Origin: Glandiceps talaboti
Lineage: Eukaryota > Hemichordata > Enteropneusta > Spengelidae
Length of the DNA stretch: 64,000 bases
Reading direction: 5' to 3'
NCBI RefSeq assembly: GCF_964340395.1
Contig: NC_135560.1
Coordinates: 17,526,098-17,590,097 of the forward strand
Below are positions 13,263 to 62,018 of this stretch, piece after piece. Made by a program: the position numbers and the translations under genes. The notes beneath the pieces were generated by a model. It was not told where the DNA came from. It ran no database searches and saw only the letters and a program-made list of their open reading frames with translations. Numbering within the stretch: position 1 is the stretch's first letter; each line of letters starts with the position of its first letter.

Positions 13263-14128
13263 AAGTGAAGAACAATTGATACATTTTAACTGATTGGCAT
13301 GCCTAGAAAAGGAACATGTTGTTACAATGTATATGATTTGGCGAGAATCTGATAAATGGTATCTGACATAAAGACAATGTAGCAATGTTTGTCATGACAG
13401 ACAATTCAAATAAGCAATATTAGTAAGATTCTATTCGTGCCAGACGACGGTTTAGTTTCAAGTCAACTGCCTTCCTTTGTAAAAGGGAAAATTATATATT
13501 GCACGCAAAAAAAGATCCAGTTCAAAGATTAGACGAAGCTTACTAGGGCAATGTCAACAATAAACAGTATCAAAACATGTAATCGTCCACAGCTGTTACA
13601 TTCTACATAATCCGTTTTTATTTCCAATATCATTTCCCAATAAATCAGATTCCTTTCAATAAAAAGGAAATCTAGTACGCTCTGTACTTTTTATTACCTG
13701 ACACCAATCTATGATTACATGAGATTTTTTTCTGACAGTGTTTCATAAATTCTGTAGATAATCAAATACAGGAATTACAGACGGCGTTACAATAAACTAA
13801 TCTCAGAATGAATTTGATTACAATATACTGTTATTATCATCGAAGACGAAGAAGACTTATCCGATATTAGAAGCAAACAGTCTCATAGTTACAGTCCATA
13901 ACAATCACCATAACAACATGCATATTACTCTAGTTTTATACACGTCGCGTTCAGTTCCCATGGTTACTAGACGTGCATAGTGTCCCCTAGTATTACAGGT
14001 GTATACGTTTTAGCGGTAATTTTTGATGTACTTGTAGCATTCTACTTATTGAAACGTAGTTAACCAGCACTTGCTGTTTGCAGAACTTATTCAGACACGT
14101 TCAGGTAATAGTACACATTCAAACGAAT

Positions 14129-14133
14129 AAACC

Positions 14134-14165
<32 letters not shown>

Positions 14166-14183
14166 CATCATTATCATCATCTC
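14129..14183. repeat. (ATC)n microsatellite
   Basis: About 55 bp of CAT/ATC trinucleotides with single interruptions. Confidence 0.9.
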
Positions 14184-16415
14184 CACCGTTACTGCACTAT
14201 TCATATCAAATTGTAGTATCTTGAATTGAAATGTTATCAGTTCCATGTATTGACCTAACAAAAGCATGAGCGAAAGTATTGGGGGTTTTTTTCACTAAAC
14301 TCTACTCGCCTACTACCAAAATATGTGGGGGTAGGGATTAGTGAAACCAGATATATCAAGACTCGTATTAAGTCACTAAGCTGCATCAGTTAATAGTTAA
14401 TCCCTTCCATTCTTGTCACCTTTAGTCTGTCTCTTTCTCTCATTTCATATGCAGCTGTTCCTTGTCCAAAATACCTCACTTTCCCTTACTTGATTCGTAT
14501 AGTGTACTTCCAGGTATTCTTCCAGTGGCGTTAAATGAGATTTCTCACCTGTATATTGTATATGGGCGACCCCTCTGATGCTAATTAGACATTCTGATCC
14601 TAGCGAATACAGTTTAGTCCACTTTTTTCAACTTTCCTAAGTTGTCTTGTTTTTTTTGTGTCATCACAAGAACAGAGCATATACTCTCACTTCTATTTAT
14701 AAACGTCTTCAAAAGTGGTGAAAGGATACCATTCTGAAAGTTATTATAAGTAATGAACTGAAATCAACTTTCTACGTCTTTGAAGTTATGCAGCCCCTTC
14801 ATCCGTTTCTCATTTACTGCCCGTAGATGTTTTATAGAAATCCAAAAGCCTGTATTTACTGGACTTTCTTGTATTAATCATATAAATTGGTTGGCTTGTT
14901 CACGAGAGTTTAATTATAATTATTATTAACGTTACAACGTTGTCAATCATAACCGTGGAAAACTAATTATATTGCAATATCATTACAAACATAATTTATA
15001 TTTCACAACATCATGAGTTGTTAGTTTTAAATGAAGGTTTTCTTGAAATACAAACTTACTGCGTACTGGTGTATGTTGATAAGTTTAATTGCGTACAAAG
15101 CTCGTATTTCTTTATTCAAACGATATATATATTAAGCAGTTTCATTTGTTGGAACATATAGAATAAACAGTAAAGTGTTTGTGGCCAAGACGTTTCGCTC
15201 AGGCTTTGCTGAGCTGCCGCGGGTAGGCCCAATCCATCATACTAATTATCGCTTATGTCCAGTCATAAATATATATATGATTTTATTATTTTTGAAAAAA
15301 AAAATATTTTGTAAGCAATCGACATCAAGTAAAACTAATGAGTATTTACCTTCTAACTGAGTTTTGCCTATCGCTAGAATGGATACAGTTTTATGTAACA
15401 GTAACGCTTAGTCAAGAGAAACAAAATTAACACTCACTCCACCTTAGGCGCAAGCTCTAGACCTTATTCCCAGATAAAGATGGATGTCAGTCGTCGAAAT
15501 ATTGGAAGTTTCTGATATTTAATTGCACTGTTGATTAATTTCTTCAGAAGAAATTATGATGGCAAAAACGTCCATTGACCAAAAGCAACACAAGACCAAA
15601 AATGACAGACAAGAATGGGGTTGAAGGCAAGTTAATTGTATACGAATACTGGGTCTGAAAATGCTTACAACAAACATTTTATTAAATAACTTTCAAATTA
15701 GGCTAAGGTGGATACCCAGTGTACTAAAGAGAATTCAACGGACAGGTATAGTTCACATGAAATACGATAGATAGAAAAGAATAGCGCTAGAACTTTCCTC
15801 CTGATCAGATTTTAATCAAATTGGGGATTATCGAGAGATAAAAAAATACATTGACAATGTTGTGCTGATATCTTCTCAGTGTTCACTCTTCTTGTGTTTA
15901 TGATAAAAATACACTTTTACATCCTGAATAAGTCCTTCGATGAGGTTAACATACAAAGGGAGAAATGTCGTCACATACTATCAAGGCTGGTTGGTGGTAT
16001 GTGTTTTTATATGTCATTGCGGAGGATGACACCGATGGCAACTATCTCCATTGGCGTGGAATTAATTTGTACATCACGAATTATGGCACGATTGAAAACT
16101 GAAATCTCGAATACATCCATGTGACGTACGTCTCAGTGACTGACCTTATTCGATCGAAATATTTGTTTTTCGAAATATATAAACAATTTCACAGATAACT
16201 GTGGCTGTATAACAGAAACGATAAAGATGGGTCTTCACGATTGGAAGTCTTCGTCAAATATCAAATAACAATTCTAGTGACATCGTTATTGTTTCGTCGA
16301 ATCAGAGACTGTAAATGTTGAATGACCGAGGCAAAAGTTGTTTAAATCAGCAGCAAACCTTCAACTTTTTCGCAAGACAGCGTACATATTTCTGCTAAAG
16401 CAACGGATACGTTTC

Positions 16416-16500
16416 GGACGATGCCGTAAAGAGGTCAGACAATGCCGTAAAGAGGCGAGTAATTTACGACGTTGAGGCCTGTACTTTACGACGTTGATCT
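16416..16500 (-). repeat. CTCTTTACGGCA-family repeat, copy 2 (internally doubled)
   Basis: On the minus strand it reads AACGTCGTAAA...GCCTCAACGTCGTAAA, then GCCTCTTTACGGCATTG and CCTCTTTACGGCATCGTCC. Both halves of the unit are duplicated. Confidence 0.75.
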
Positions 16501-16539
16501 TCATCGAAAGTCAAAAGTTTTGGGAAGTGTTTATCGGTT

Positions 16540-16620
16540 CTTAATAATAATAATCTTTATTGTCCATTTGTTAAAAAACATATGGAAAATTTTCTTTTGG
16601 CATCACAGGTCCTAAAAACA
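16540..16620 (-). mobile_element. Possible 3' tail of a truncated non-LTR retrotransposon
   Basis: (AAT)n, then CTTTATTGTCCATT, then GGAAAATTTTCTTTTGGCAT. Two other places (31655-31730 and 58071-58170) show the same order: simple repeat, TTTATT, then GAAAAT-TGGC. Read on the minus strand this resembles 3' ends of LINE-type elements with a simple-repeat tail. No reverse transcriptase was found nearby. Confidence 0.35.
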
Positions 16621-17700
16621 CAAGCATCACAAAGACATATATACAAAAGCATACGTCAATCAAATATCACATAATGTAAAAGCTCTATAAAATACGATTC
16701 CAATCACACACAATTAAAACTCTGAATTATATGTAATTGTTACAATCTGTTGAGAAAAGTTGTGTTACATCTTTAAGTTACATAATTCATAAATTACAAA
16801 ATAATCAAGATTGTCTATTTGTACATTTGATGTAATGTTCTACGTAATCTGTATATGTTGATTTACCGTAAGAACAATCGAAATTATACTATATTCACTT
16901 TCCTATTTTGCAAAATTGCTATTAAAAGTCTACAGATAAATATGTAGAAATCCGAAGGCTTGTTAATTTTACTGGTAAAACAGGCCATAATTTAGCGCTT
17001 TCATTGCCAGGTTTATATTGCTGTAAACCCTGTGAAATAGGATTATATAGTCTTACTATAAATGTCAAGAAAAATGTCACGGAGGTATCATCGTCTTTGG
17101 AGTGTACGGTATCAACTAAGCTTGCGTAATGCCAGGAAACAACTGCGTTATTAGTTATGACCCGGATATTTATAAAAGTGTCAAAGATTATCCGTTTTAA
17201 TCGAAAAACCCCGACGTAATGTGGCTTTTTTGGATACCAATAAGATCTCATTTGCAATCAAATTAATCAGTTTCACTTGTGGTTGTTATTATCATAAATA
17301 ACTGTAATCATATAGTGTGATACAACAGCTTGCCTTTATAGTATTAATCGCTATGTGTTTTCTCCCATTACCTAAAGTTCGTTCACAGGCTACAGATGTT
17401 GCTAGGCAGTTGCATTTATATTCTTATGTTGTTATTTTTTGTGTTTTTCTATTCGCAGGCCCCGTAGGTTCACCAAAATTGTAAGACTTTTTACCAGTGG
17501 CAACAGTCAACATTAACGCTACCGATGTACAATAATCATGGTGTTGTCGAACATGGTTGAACGGAACCCTCTCTAACAGCGAACACAGTCGACTACCATA
17601 CGTACGCGATATCGTTACTTCGAATAAACAACATTTGTCTGTGTCGTCGTTGTCGTCGCCGTCATCTGGACTTGGAGACTTTAACGATGGCACCTGATCG

Positions 17701-18573
17701 AAGAAGCATGTCATCTAGATAAATAATATGGAAATGAGGCTGCTTTCACATCTTCTTGTATCAACCATTGGACAGGTCGTCTACGGAGACTGCGCAGTAA
17801 CTCATCTTTACCTGTCAACCACCCTCTTGTTGCCAAGTAAACTGTGGCATCTATTGTTCCTTTCAAAAGCGAATAAGAAAAGTCTACATAACAATTAAAA
17901 CCAATAAATACTCCCTGCTCGATTCCCGAGGCCTACCAGGTAAATTCCGTCGAAAGTGATACGTCATTCCGCTAGCAGGGGAACAAGGTAAACAACGGAC
18001 GACGACGGGGCGGCGAAAGCAAGTCATAGCGAAGGTACAGCTCACCTTGCCCATTTCACCTATCAAGCGATCTCACTATAACGGTGAAAAGTTACACTGT
18101 CTCGCGAAGGAAAGTGAAGGTATTTTAATACCTATCGGATTTACTTATACAACTGGACGTGAAGTAACGGACTACAGGAGAGTGAAGAACTTGAAACCAT
18201 ACTTCTAGGCGGTGGAATTCATCTGTGACGGCCGGTAAAGGTTGATTTACAAGAAACAAAGGGAAACAGTACACGTTGAAACATATTATACACAACAGTG
18301 TGCAGGTAGCCAGTACTTGTTTGCGTTATATTTGTGCCTGTGCTGCCGGGAGATTGGCCTCCATTATGGTCCAAGTCCCTTTATCTACAAATCAATGGGT
18401 TGCTGTTCTAGCGGAGCAAAATGGCGGCTGTGTTGTTGGAGTTGCCGAGGTATACTCCCGTGACTAAACGGCCGAACGAGACCGAACAAGACAGGGAAAT
18501 CATAAATAGGTGATAATGACACATAGTACATGACCCATAGAAGTGAAGCGATAAGAGGGGAAAAGTATTCAAA
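17701..18573 (+). promoter_or_regulatory. Probable 5' UTR and promoter-proximal region of the channel gene
   Basis: This is the sequence just before the channel start codon. It is visibly richer in CpG and GC than its surroundings, especially 17920-18030 and 18400-18480, as expected near an animal promoter. An in-frame TGA about 30 nt upstream of 18574 supports that ATG as the first in-frame start. I cannot place the transcription start, and a spliced non-coding first exon is possible. Confidence 0.35.
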
Positions 18574-53942
<35,369 letters not shown>

Positions 53943-55846
53943 TATTGAGTTGTAGGAGCATACGAATGTAGTGTCACTGAGTGCTCAACAGTTGCGTGTA
54001 TGTTCCAAATAGAAAACTACGCATTTTTTTCCCCTAGATTAAAGTTCAAGACTTAAATTTGACACGTTTTCTATGGGTAAATATATTCATAGGAATGAGC
54101 AAACTATTTTAATGTGCCAATATATATCATAGAGGTAACTCTACGCGACAATGAATTCCGAAAAAGCAAACCATGACTCAGTGTATTCCATGGCAGCCAT
54201 GTTGTGATGATGGCCAAATTCATAGGGTGATAATAATATCGTGTTTTTTTGAAACCATAGAATTATTTATAAGGTTCCGTAGATAAGATTTGGGACTGAT
54301 TTCACTTTTCATATTTGTTTCATGAACTATTTTCCCTTCATATTTTTGAAAAGGGGAGAATCTTTACCATTTGAGTTGCCTAGCAGCTTAATAATGATCA
54401 TTCGCTGCTACTACATTTCCCGCCAAGATGACCAAATATGATATTTGTCCTCAGAAAACAGCTAGTGATGTGGACTCGACGTTTTCTGTAGTTAAAATCA
54501 ATTTATCTGTAGTACCGCGAAGTTCTACAAAAAATGTAACATTTGATTACATATTATTTTTATTTTTATCTGAGGTTACTATGGAATAATGAAAATTTAG
54601 CATTATGACATCACCTCAAGTATATTTGCATAATGTAATTTCAATGATCTGAAATCCATCTTAAAGATATTTGACCACGAGAGTATATGTTTGTTTTTGT
54701 TAAATTTTGGCGGGAAAATGCACGGTGCCGAAATGGTAAGAGTCATATCTAGTCTCGAACTCGATACTCCGTAAAAAAAAAAAATAAAAAAAAAAAAGTA
54801 CTATTATTCCTTATATTTCCGGCTCCAGTGCGAGAACAATTGGCAGTGATGCAAGGACGACATATATAACAGCCAAACTGTGTACATTCAGGACACCATT
54901 GAAGCACAAAACAGAGCAATTACTATATACTTAGTTATCAATGTAAGGAAGTAATGATGCTGAAATGGTGTACTGTGTCCAGGCTTTGTAAAATCAATCT
55001 ATGGTGCTTTTAATATCAACTTTCTAACATTTATATCACCTTGTTATGGCGTGAAACACGGAAGAATATTTGAACTCTAGATGTACAATTTAATAGGTAT
55101 GAATGAAGTAGTTCATAGTTCATTTCAAATTGTTTTCTATGTTCAACTTTGTACAGATATTTGATTGAACAACGGTTTATAATGGAAGGTTCAAGTGTGC
55201 ACAATAACTGGTTATTTCGAAAATCATTCACTAAAATAGGTTCTCTCTATAAATGCAAAAATCTTGGGTGACGATGCAAATGAAAAGAGTAACTTGAATC
55301 CTTGAATCTATTCCCTGATCACAAATTGTACAGTAGGCAAATAGAGAAGTGGGAAGTACACCTAATTATATATTCAATAACGAAAAGTGTACACGTGTAC
55401 GTCACGATAAGTGTACCTTTGCGTGCACTACGTCACAATAAATGCATTTTTACAGAAGTCACTTTCTGGGTACTGCTTTATGAGACGTCATCAGGTTGTG
55501 TGTTTGAAAACAAAAAGTAAGAATCCCGTGTTTACACGCCCAACATCTATGCAATATTCATGTTACCTTAACCTAATATAATGTATGACTGTATTTTCGT
55601 TTGCTTATATGGTATTATTTCAAAGAAACAAGTGCCAGAAATGTGAGTGATTTTATACTAAATAAATGGCGCTATAGGCGGGCAAACATATTTATCTGTC
55701 CACGGAAGCGACTGTTGAGCTTCCGCCAAAACTAATGTTGTATTTTGATAGTCTGTACAGATTTTCTCCTTTTTTTATAGATTTCTATTAATATTTTATG
55801 AACAGTGACGGTTATGTTGTAAATATATTTCGAACACCTAGTTTGC

Positions 55847-55852
55847 AATAAA
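55847..55852 (+). terminator. Nav2: Candidate polyadenylation signal AATAAA
   Basis: AATAAA 1.9 kb after the channel stop codon. Others lie at 55437 and 55661. There is no evidence which is used. Confidence 0.25.
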
Positions 55853-55956
55853 AGTGTTTCTAAAAATAAACAACTCTTGGTCTCAATTCTTCTCTCTAAT
55901 CTGTAATTCTTCTGTCCCGAGAAAGTCAAAACGATACCATTTTCACCTTCACAGTA

Positions 55957-56140
55957 GATGTATGTATGTATGTATGTATGTATGTATGTATGTATATGTG
56001 TGTGTATGTATGTATGTGTGTATGTATGTATGTATGTATGTATGTATGTATGTATGTATGCATGTATGCATATATGCATGAATGCATGCATGTATGTATG
56101 TATGCATGTATGTATGTATACATGTATGTATGTATGTATG
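55957..56140. repeat. (GTAT)n microsatellite
   Basis: Imperfect GTAT/GCAT tetranucleotides, continuing as a degenerate ATCTATGT tract to about 56215. Confidence 0.93.
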
Positions 56141-56847
56141 CATGTATCTATGTAGTATCTATGTATCTATGCATGCATCTATGTATCTATGTATTTACGT
56201 ATCTATGGATGGATTGATGTAGGTATTTTCCTCTCCTTTTCTACCTCAGTGGTCACTGGTCACGTGAGTTTTCAAATTTATGACAAAAATTCCCACATGA
56301 GTTTGGCTCCTTTAGGTTTGATTTGTCGTTTGTGATTTTGAATTGAACTATTGAGTATATCTCCAATTTTCTCTGTACGCAATTCACATTGAAACATTTC
56401 AGTGGACCATCATTTTATTTTTTATGACAAAGGTCAGATAGTCCACACAGGGGGGGGGGGGGACACCTATAAACATGGACCCCAAAATAATGACAGATTT
56501 ATTTTGGCCAATTAGAAAAGAAACATGAGAAAGTGCGACCAAAATGATTACAAATAAATTTTATTGCAAAAAAAAACTGAAGTGATAAAATTATATAAAC
56601 CCGAAAACAATGTCAAACATACAAGTTTTAAATTGTAATGCTGGGTTATTGGGTGTGTTGCTCATTATATGGTGTATTCAGTCGGAAACTGAGATATCAA
56701 ACTATATATTCACCTTTATTTCCTTCGTACATTGTCGTTTTGTTTTGGAGTAACCGACTCTGCCTACGTTAAAGGCTTCCGAATTAAGGCCGTCTTCCTA
56801 CATCAGGTAAGGGAACACTCAGTAATTGCAAGGGGCGGGGAAATTAG

Positions 56848-56960
56848 CAGTCTCGCTGCCAGACTCGTGACTATCGTCCCTAATCGTTGTATGTATGCCG
56901 AGCGGCTTAGCCGCGAGAAGATGGATAGGGACTTGTCCCACGAGTCTGGCAGCGAGACTA
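56848..56960. mobile_element. Foldback MITE with 21-22-bp terminal inverted repeats
   Basis: The left arm AGTCTCGCTGCCAGACTCGT(G) at 56849-56869 is the exact reverse complement of 56939-56959. Inside, further pairs (GTCCCTA with TAGGGAC, GCGGC with GCCGC) make the element nearly palindromic. GAAATTA lies on both sides (56840-56846 and 56962-56968), probably a 7-8-bp target-site duplication as made by hAT-type transposases. Confidence 0.8.
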
Positions 56961-57025
56961 GGAAATTAAGGGAGGGTCACTTTTTCACAAATCGGTTCTC
57001 GGCGTAGGACTATACTTCTGAGAGT

Positions 57026-57125
57026 TGTATTAGGGGAGGATCACATTTCACTCTGACTTATGGTAGTACAGTGTATGTAACTTTACATTATTTTATGATT
57101 TGGGCATCCCATCGTTGCCACCAGT
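57026..57125 (+). repeat. Interspersed unit of about 100 bp, copy 1
   Basis: ATTAGGGGAGGATCACATTT ... ATTTTATGATTTGGGCATCC then CATCGTTGCCACC. It aligns with 59828-59920 and 60069-60165. Confidence 0.7.
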
Positions 57126-57837
57126 TCCAAATCCTACTGTTGTCACATCCCATCAAGGAGGAATGGGGGTTTAGCGTGGTAAGATATCGGGGATAATGTG
57201 GTGGAGTAGATATGTTAACCTCAGTCCTGAATATGCCATCTAGTCATTGGGAAGTTTAGCCTCCAGCTCAGACAATTAGATCCAATTAGCCGGGTGGATG
57301 GATGGTTCTGGGTATCTGTGTATACATTGTAGGTATGTACATGCATGCATGGATGGATGCATATATAAGGCGTAAAAAGATTGTGTGGTTCAGATTACAT
57401 TGAATTTTGAAATAGGTGGGGTAGGTAGAATTTTTATTTTAGTTTATCATTTTTTTTTTCATGTGTGAGTGTCTAGTTCAGGTTTTCCACTGTTTTCCAA
57501 ATGGACTCTGTGTTGTTATTTCTTCCTATCAGATGTACAACCATTACAGATTGGAAGAATAGTTTTATATTGTCTTTTTAAGTTGATGTCAGTTTCCGCA
57601 CCCACTGTTTCTTGCGAGACTTCACGATTTTCGCGATTTTATTATTATTTTTCTCGAATACATAAAAAAGTTTAGGGTCAGCGTGAAAAACTAGGTGGGG
57701 TCGGGTAACCGGAACCAAACAACTTATTTTATTTAGCCTAGGCAAAGTATACAACCATCAAAGAAGTAAAACATGTTGATCAATAGACATTGGGTTGGAA
57801 TTGTCAGTAATTTATTACTAAATACGCGAGGACAATG

Positions 57838-58010
57838 GACAGACACAGACACAGACACAGACACAGACACAGACACAGACACAGACACAGACACAGACAC
57901 AGACACAGACACAGACACAGACAGACAAAGACAGACACAGACACAGACACAGACACAGACACAGACACAGACAAAGACAAAGACAGACAGACAGACAGAC
58001 AGACACACAC
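57838..58010. repeat. (ACAGAC)n hexanucleotide repeat
   Basis: About 170 bp of ACAGAC with a few AAAGAC variants, then CAGA and CA tracts. Confidence 0.95.
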
Positions 58011-58070
58011 ACATACATACATACACACATAAATATATATATATATATATACATGCATACACATATATAT

Positions 58071-58170
58071 ATTAGATTAGATTAGATTAGATTAGATTAG
58101 ATTAGATTAGATTAGATTAGATTAGATTAGATTAGATATAACTTTATTACAACCGTATAGAAAATTGGCA
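58071..58170 (-). mobile_element. (ATTAG)n with possible retrotransposon tail
   Basis: Thirteen perfect ATTAG pentamers (58071-58135) followed by ATATAACTTTATTACAACCG and GAAAATTGGCAATTC. The layout matches the two other candidate tails. Confidence 0.35.
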
Positions 58171-58431
58171 ATTCTGTTTGAGTACATATAAGATAGTGTA
58201 ATGATATTAAAGAGCACAACAATTAAATGAAATGTTATCAGTAGATATGTAAGGTAATATATATATATATAGTGTTGGTAGTATTGGAACTCTTTCTTGG
58301 TTGTAACTCGGAGTTTCACGCATTGTGCGATCATCAGACATAATATATAAACATATTATATAAACATGTTGATTAACATGTTTTACTTGCGAAACGTCTT
58401 GGCAAGAAACACTTTACTAGTTTATCATTAC

Positions 58432-58433
<2 letters not shown>

Positions 58434-58530
<97 letters not shown>

Positions 58531-58531
58531 T
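58434..58531. repeat. (TA)n then (TTTA)n microsatellite
   Basis: About 60 bp TA then about nine TTTA units. Two degenerate copies of 'AGTTTCACGC..TTGCGATCATCAGA' lie on either side (near 58312 and 58580). Confidence 0.92.
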
Positions 58532-58739
58532 ATATTACTTAATCCAAGGTATTTGGAGGTTCTAAGCTATAACTAAAAAGTTTCACGCTTTTGCGATCAT
58601 CAGATGGCTGAAAGTTTAGAATTTTGTTTGATCATGAAGATATTTTTTTCAATGGCAATTATACATTTTAGTAAGAGCAAACTTTATATATATATAAATA
58701 TATATATATATAGTTTACATATATATTTATAAACTATTG

Positions 58740-58792
58740 CGCTCTGCCACTGCGGTATAGAGCACTGTCTTATCAGATTGATACTCACCGAG
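58740..58792 (-). repeat. 53-bp (TA)n-linked dispersed element, copy 2 (inverted)
   Basis: Reverse complement of 39475-39527 with one mismatch. It also lies between TA tracts. Confidence 0.88.
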
Positions 58793-59247
58793 ATATATAT
58801 ATATATATTGCTTTTAATAAAATTATTGTATACTTGCTCTTGAAAAAACTTTCCCTCATTATTGCCGAAAAGAATTTTTAGGGTCGAATTTCTCCAGCCA
58901 CCCACCAAATGATATAGTTTACCCCTGAGATTGTACCTGAGACAGACCACCAAGTCGTAGCACTTTCAACACGTAATATAAAGGGCATCATATAATCAAC
59001 AAAACAACAAACTATTTTTAGACCCAGACTCCCTCGGGACAGTCTCTTAATCCCTTCGTAAAAGTCTAGACTAGGAGTATTATGAGAAAAATGTGTATAT
59101 TTTTAGGCATCGACATGGGACCCAACATCGAGTGAAGGTCGGTTATTGAACCGTAAACATTGTAAGGGTAAGTGAATAGGTAATTAAATTGTTCGAGCCA
59201 CCAGACCTGCGAGCCACTTTTCGCCATCAACACAGACACACAGACAG

Positions 59248-59250
<3 letters not shown>

Positions 59251-59314
<64 letters not shown>

Positions 59315-59379
59315 CACACAAACAAACAAACAAACAAATACACACACATACATACATACATACATACATACATACATAC
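59251..59379. repeat. (CA)n, (CAAA)n and (CATA)n compound microsatellite
   Basis: Successive dinucleotide and tetranucleotide tracts. Confidence 0.93.
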
Positions 59380-59827
59380 CCAATGCATTGTTTCTACTTA
59401 TTTTTTATTGACCATTAAATTTTGTTAATCGTTCGATTTTACTTAAATAGTACAAAGTTGTATTGATTATGTCTGTATTCACTTAGTTTTCAAGTTAGCT
59501 TGTTGTAGCAACTGTTGATTACGAGGGCTAGGAGGTACGACCATCTAACGATGTCAACAGCGCAGTAACAGGCTATAAAACTGTGTCCTGAAGTTCATTC
59601 ACCTCAAATCTTTTGACAGATCGATTTGAAAAGAGAGGAGTCAAGACGAGTTGAGTAAGGTTTTCAGTTTGACGACAGAGAACTCGGAAAAATATAACTA
59701 AACAATCAAATATAAATAAACAGCAAACTACTATGCGAGCTAAGGGTAAATGAAAATACCATAACACATTAATCATGGCTCAATTATCTATACATGTAAA
59801 TCTGTTCTCGGGGAAGGGGCATATTTA

Positions 59828-59920
59828 AAAAATGGCATTGAGGGAAAGTCCCATTTTGCTTTGACTCATTGCATTTTATGACTTTGCAATATTTTATGAT
59901 TTTGGCATCCCACCGCTGTC
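59828..59920 (+). repeat. Interspersed unit of about 100 bp, copy 2
   Basis: ATTGAGGGAAAGTCCCATTT ... ATTTTATGATTTTGGCATCC then CACCGCTGTCAC. Confidence 0.65.
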
Positions 59921-60068
59921 ACATCACACCACTGCCACTGTAACGTCAGAACATATCAGTGCTGACAACCACGTAAATCACTTGGTAATTGTAGTGTGGA
60001 GAGGAGTGGGTTTCACGGGAGTGAAGGGCCGCCGTGTGGTAAGATATTGTGGATAATGTAGAGAGTTG

Positions 60069-60165
60069 AATTAGGGGAGGGTCACATAGTATACTTTGAC
60101 TCTTTGTGTTATCTAACTTCGCATTATATTTTAGTATGACATTGGCATCCCACTGTTGCTACCGG
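60069..60165 (+). repeat. Interspersed unit of about 100 bp, copy 3
   Basis: ATTAGGGGAGGGTCACATAG ... TTTTAGTATGACATTGGCAT then CCCACTGTTGCTACC. It is preceded by GTGGTAAGATATTGTGGATA, which recurs downstream of copy 1 at 57176. Confidence 0.7.
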
Positions 60166-60497
60166 TGGTTAGTTTGATTGCAAATTGGATATTGTAGTGG
60201 TCACTTGAGGGCGGTTGTACAAGGTTTTATAGTTTATCAATCTGTATGCCTAACTTTATACATGTACGTGCTCTCCTTAAGCAACGACCCCAATTAACGG
60301 CAAGGGGGACTGACGACAAAATGGGGGCACAAAAGAAAATAAAGGGGCCCTGAAGGGTCTGAAGGGTGTCTTGAAATATGTTGCTCTTGATTTATGTTTT
60401 TTTAACCAAATTAAACCTCAGGAGTGGTCGTTTACCTTGTACATTTACAAAATGTACTCGTGGAGCTATAACACTTTATACTCATAACCGTACGCTA

Positions 60498-60661
<164 letters not shown>

Positions 60662-62018
60662 ATCGATCGATACTCTTTCAACACAATTTAAGCTCAAATA
60701 TTTCGGTGTATACATGCTGGAGTTGTTGACGTTCTTTTATTTGTCCTAGACTACTCTCTTTTCCTTATGAGCCTATCCCTCACTTGCCTAAACCCAATAC
60801 AAAAATAAAGAGTGAATTCTTTTGTGTTATGTGGAGGTATTCTCTCTTATTCAAAAGTCAATTGAGCCTATAGATGTTTTGTCGACAATCGTCTGAAATA
60901 TGTTCAGTTCACACAGAATGACTAGCTGTAACTGTGCGAGGGAATCCGCCCCCTCCCCTGTTCTTATTATCTACCGTACCATAATGTCCATAGTTGTCCA
61001 TGCATTATGGGCAGCAGCGGGGAAAACAGGTGGCATGGTTGTTACATAGTTAGAATATTTGACTTTTGGCCTCTGTACGAATTCTTTACACTCTTTTCAT
61101 GAGTTCTTCAGACGCAGTCATGCAATCCTTCCCTTTATATGCCACTCCTGGACCATCTATAGACATGTCGGGGTCTTTTTTTTCAAAATGATGTACAGCA
61201 ACCACTGTTTAATAGTTTTGTTTACTGATAAATACATGTTGGTAACTAAGTCAATCCTCTAAGGGGTAATAGAGGGGTGCGCCCCCGTGATTTCGTCATC
61301 GCTCTTCCCGACATATACATTTATGTCAAAAGTGGTACAATCTGTTACCAAGGCCCCATTTCCTGGCTTCAAAGTATGCTAAATGCAGTCAGATAAACCA
61401 CATGATCTTATCCTGGAGGAAATCCAAGTTTAAGTTGAAATGAGGGTTGGTGACTGGCAGGTCTGAATTGGTTACCAAAATATTACGTCATTTCATCCGA
61501 CTTCCTGTGTAGAATCCTACCACTAGTTAAAGATGATTCAACATTTTTTTAGTAGTTGGGGATAGTTTTACGAACATTTCCATATGAAAAAAAAGTAACC
61601 ACCAACGAATAGAACAGGCCTAGGCCATTTCCAATACCGTGTGTCTGACTGTCTGACTCTACAAGTTTGCATAACACTTTCACTTCCATGTGTATCGAAC
61701 TATCGAAATCCGAATATTAACTTCACTAAGAAGTGTGATTATCGCCGACGTTGTTATGGTGAGTGGTGTTAATCTTTCTAGTGTTACTATGCATTTTTCA
61801 CGCGACTGTCTACCACAATCAAATTGTTTTCCTTTATCCGTGTATATATTGTTACGTTTATTTGGTAAGCCTGTTATGTTTGCGTGTGATCAGAAGGTAA
61901 ATCTCTCTGCTAATCGTATTAAAATGCCAAATAACCTTCCTCATCATGTTGTCTTTGCAACAACAATTCGCCTAAGTGATATAATGGAAGCCAGTTGACT
62001 CGAAACAATACGTCGACT

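Larger units (their letters stand above)
53943..56720 (+). other. Nav2: 3' UTR and downstream flank of the channel gene
   Basis: No further coding sequence was recognised. Several AATAAA hexamers could end the transcript: 55437-55442, 55661-55666 and 55847-55852. ATTAAA occurs near 54038. An A-rich stretch lies at 54773-54798. A (GTAT)n microsatellite follows at 55957-56140. I cannot tell which polyadenylation site is used. Confidence 0.45.

Noticed and set aside
58071-58135. (ATTAG)n as an interstitial telomere-like repeat
   Set aside because: The pentamer is neither TTAGGG nor TTAGG, and it adjoins a candidate retrotransposon tail that explains it better.
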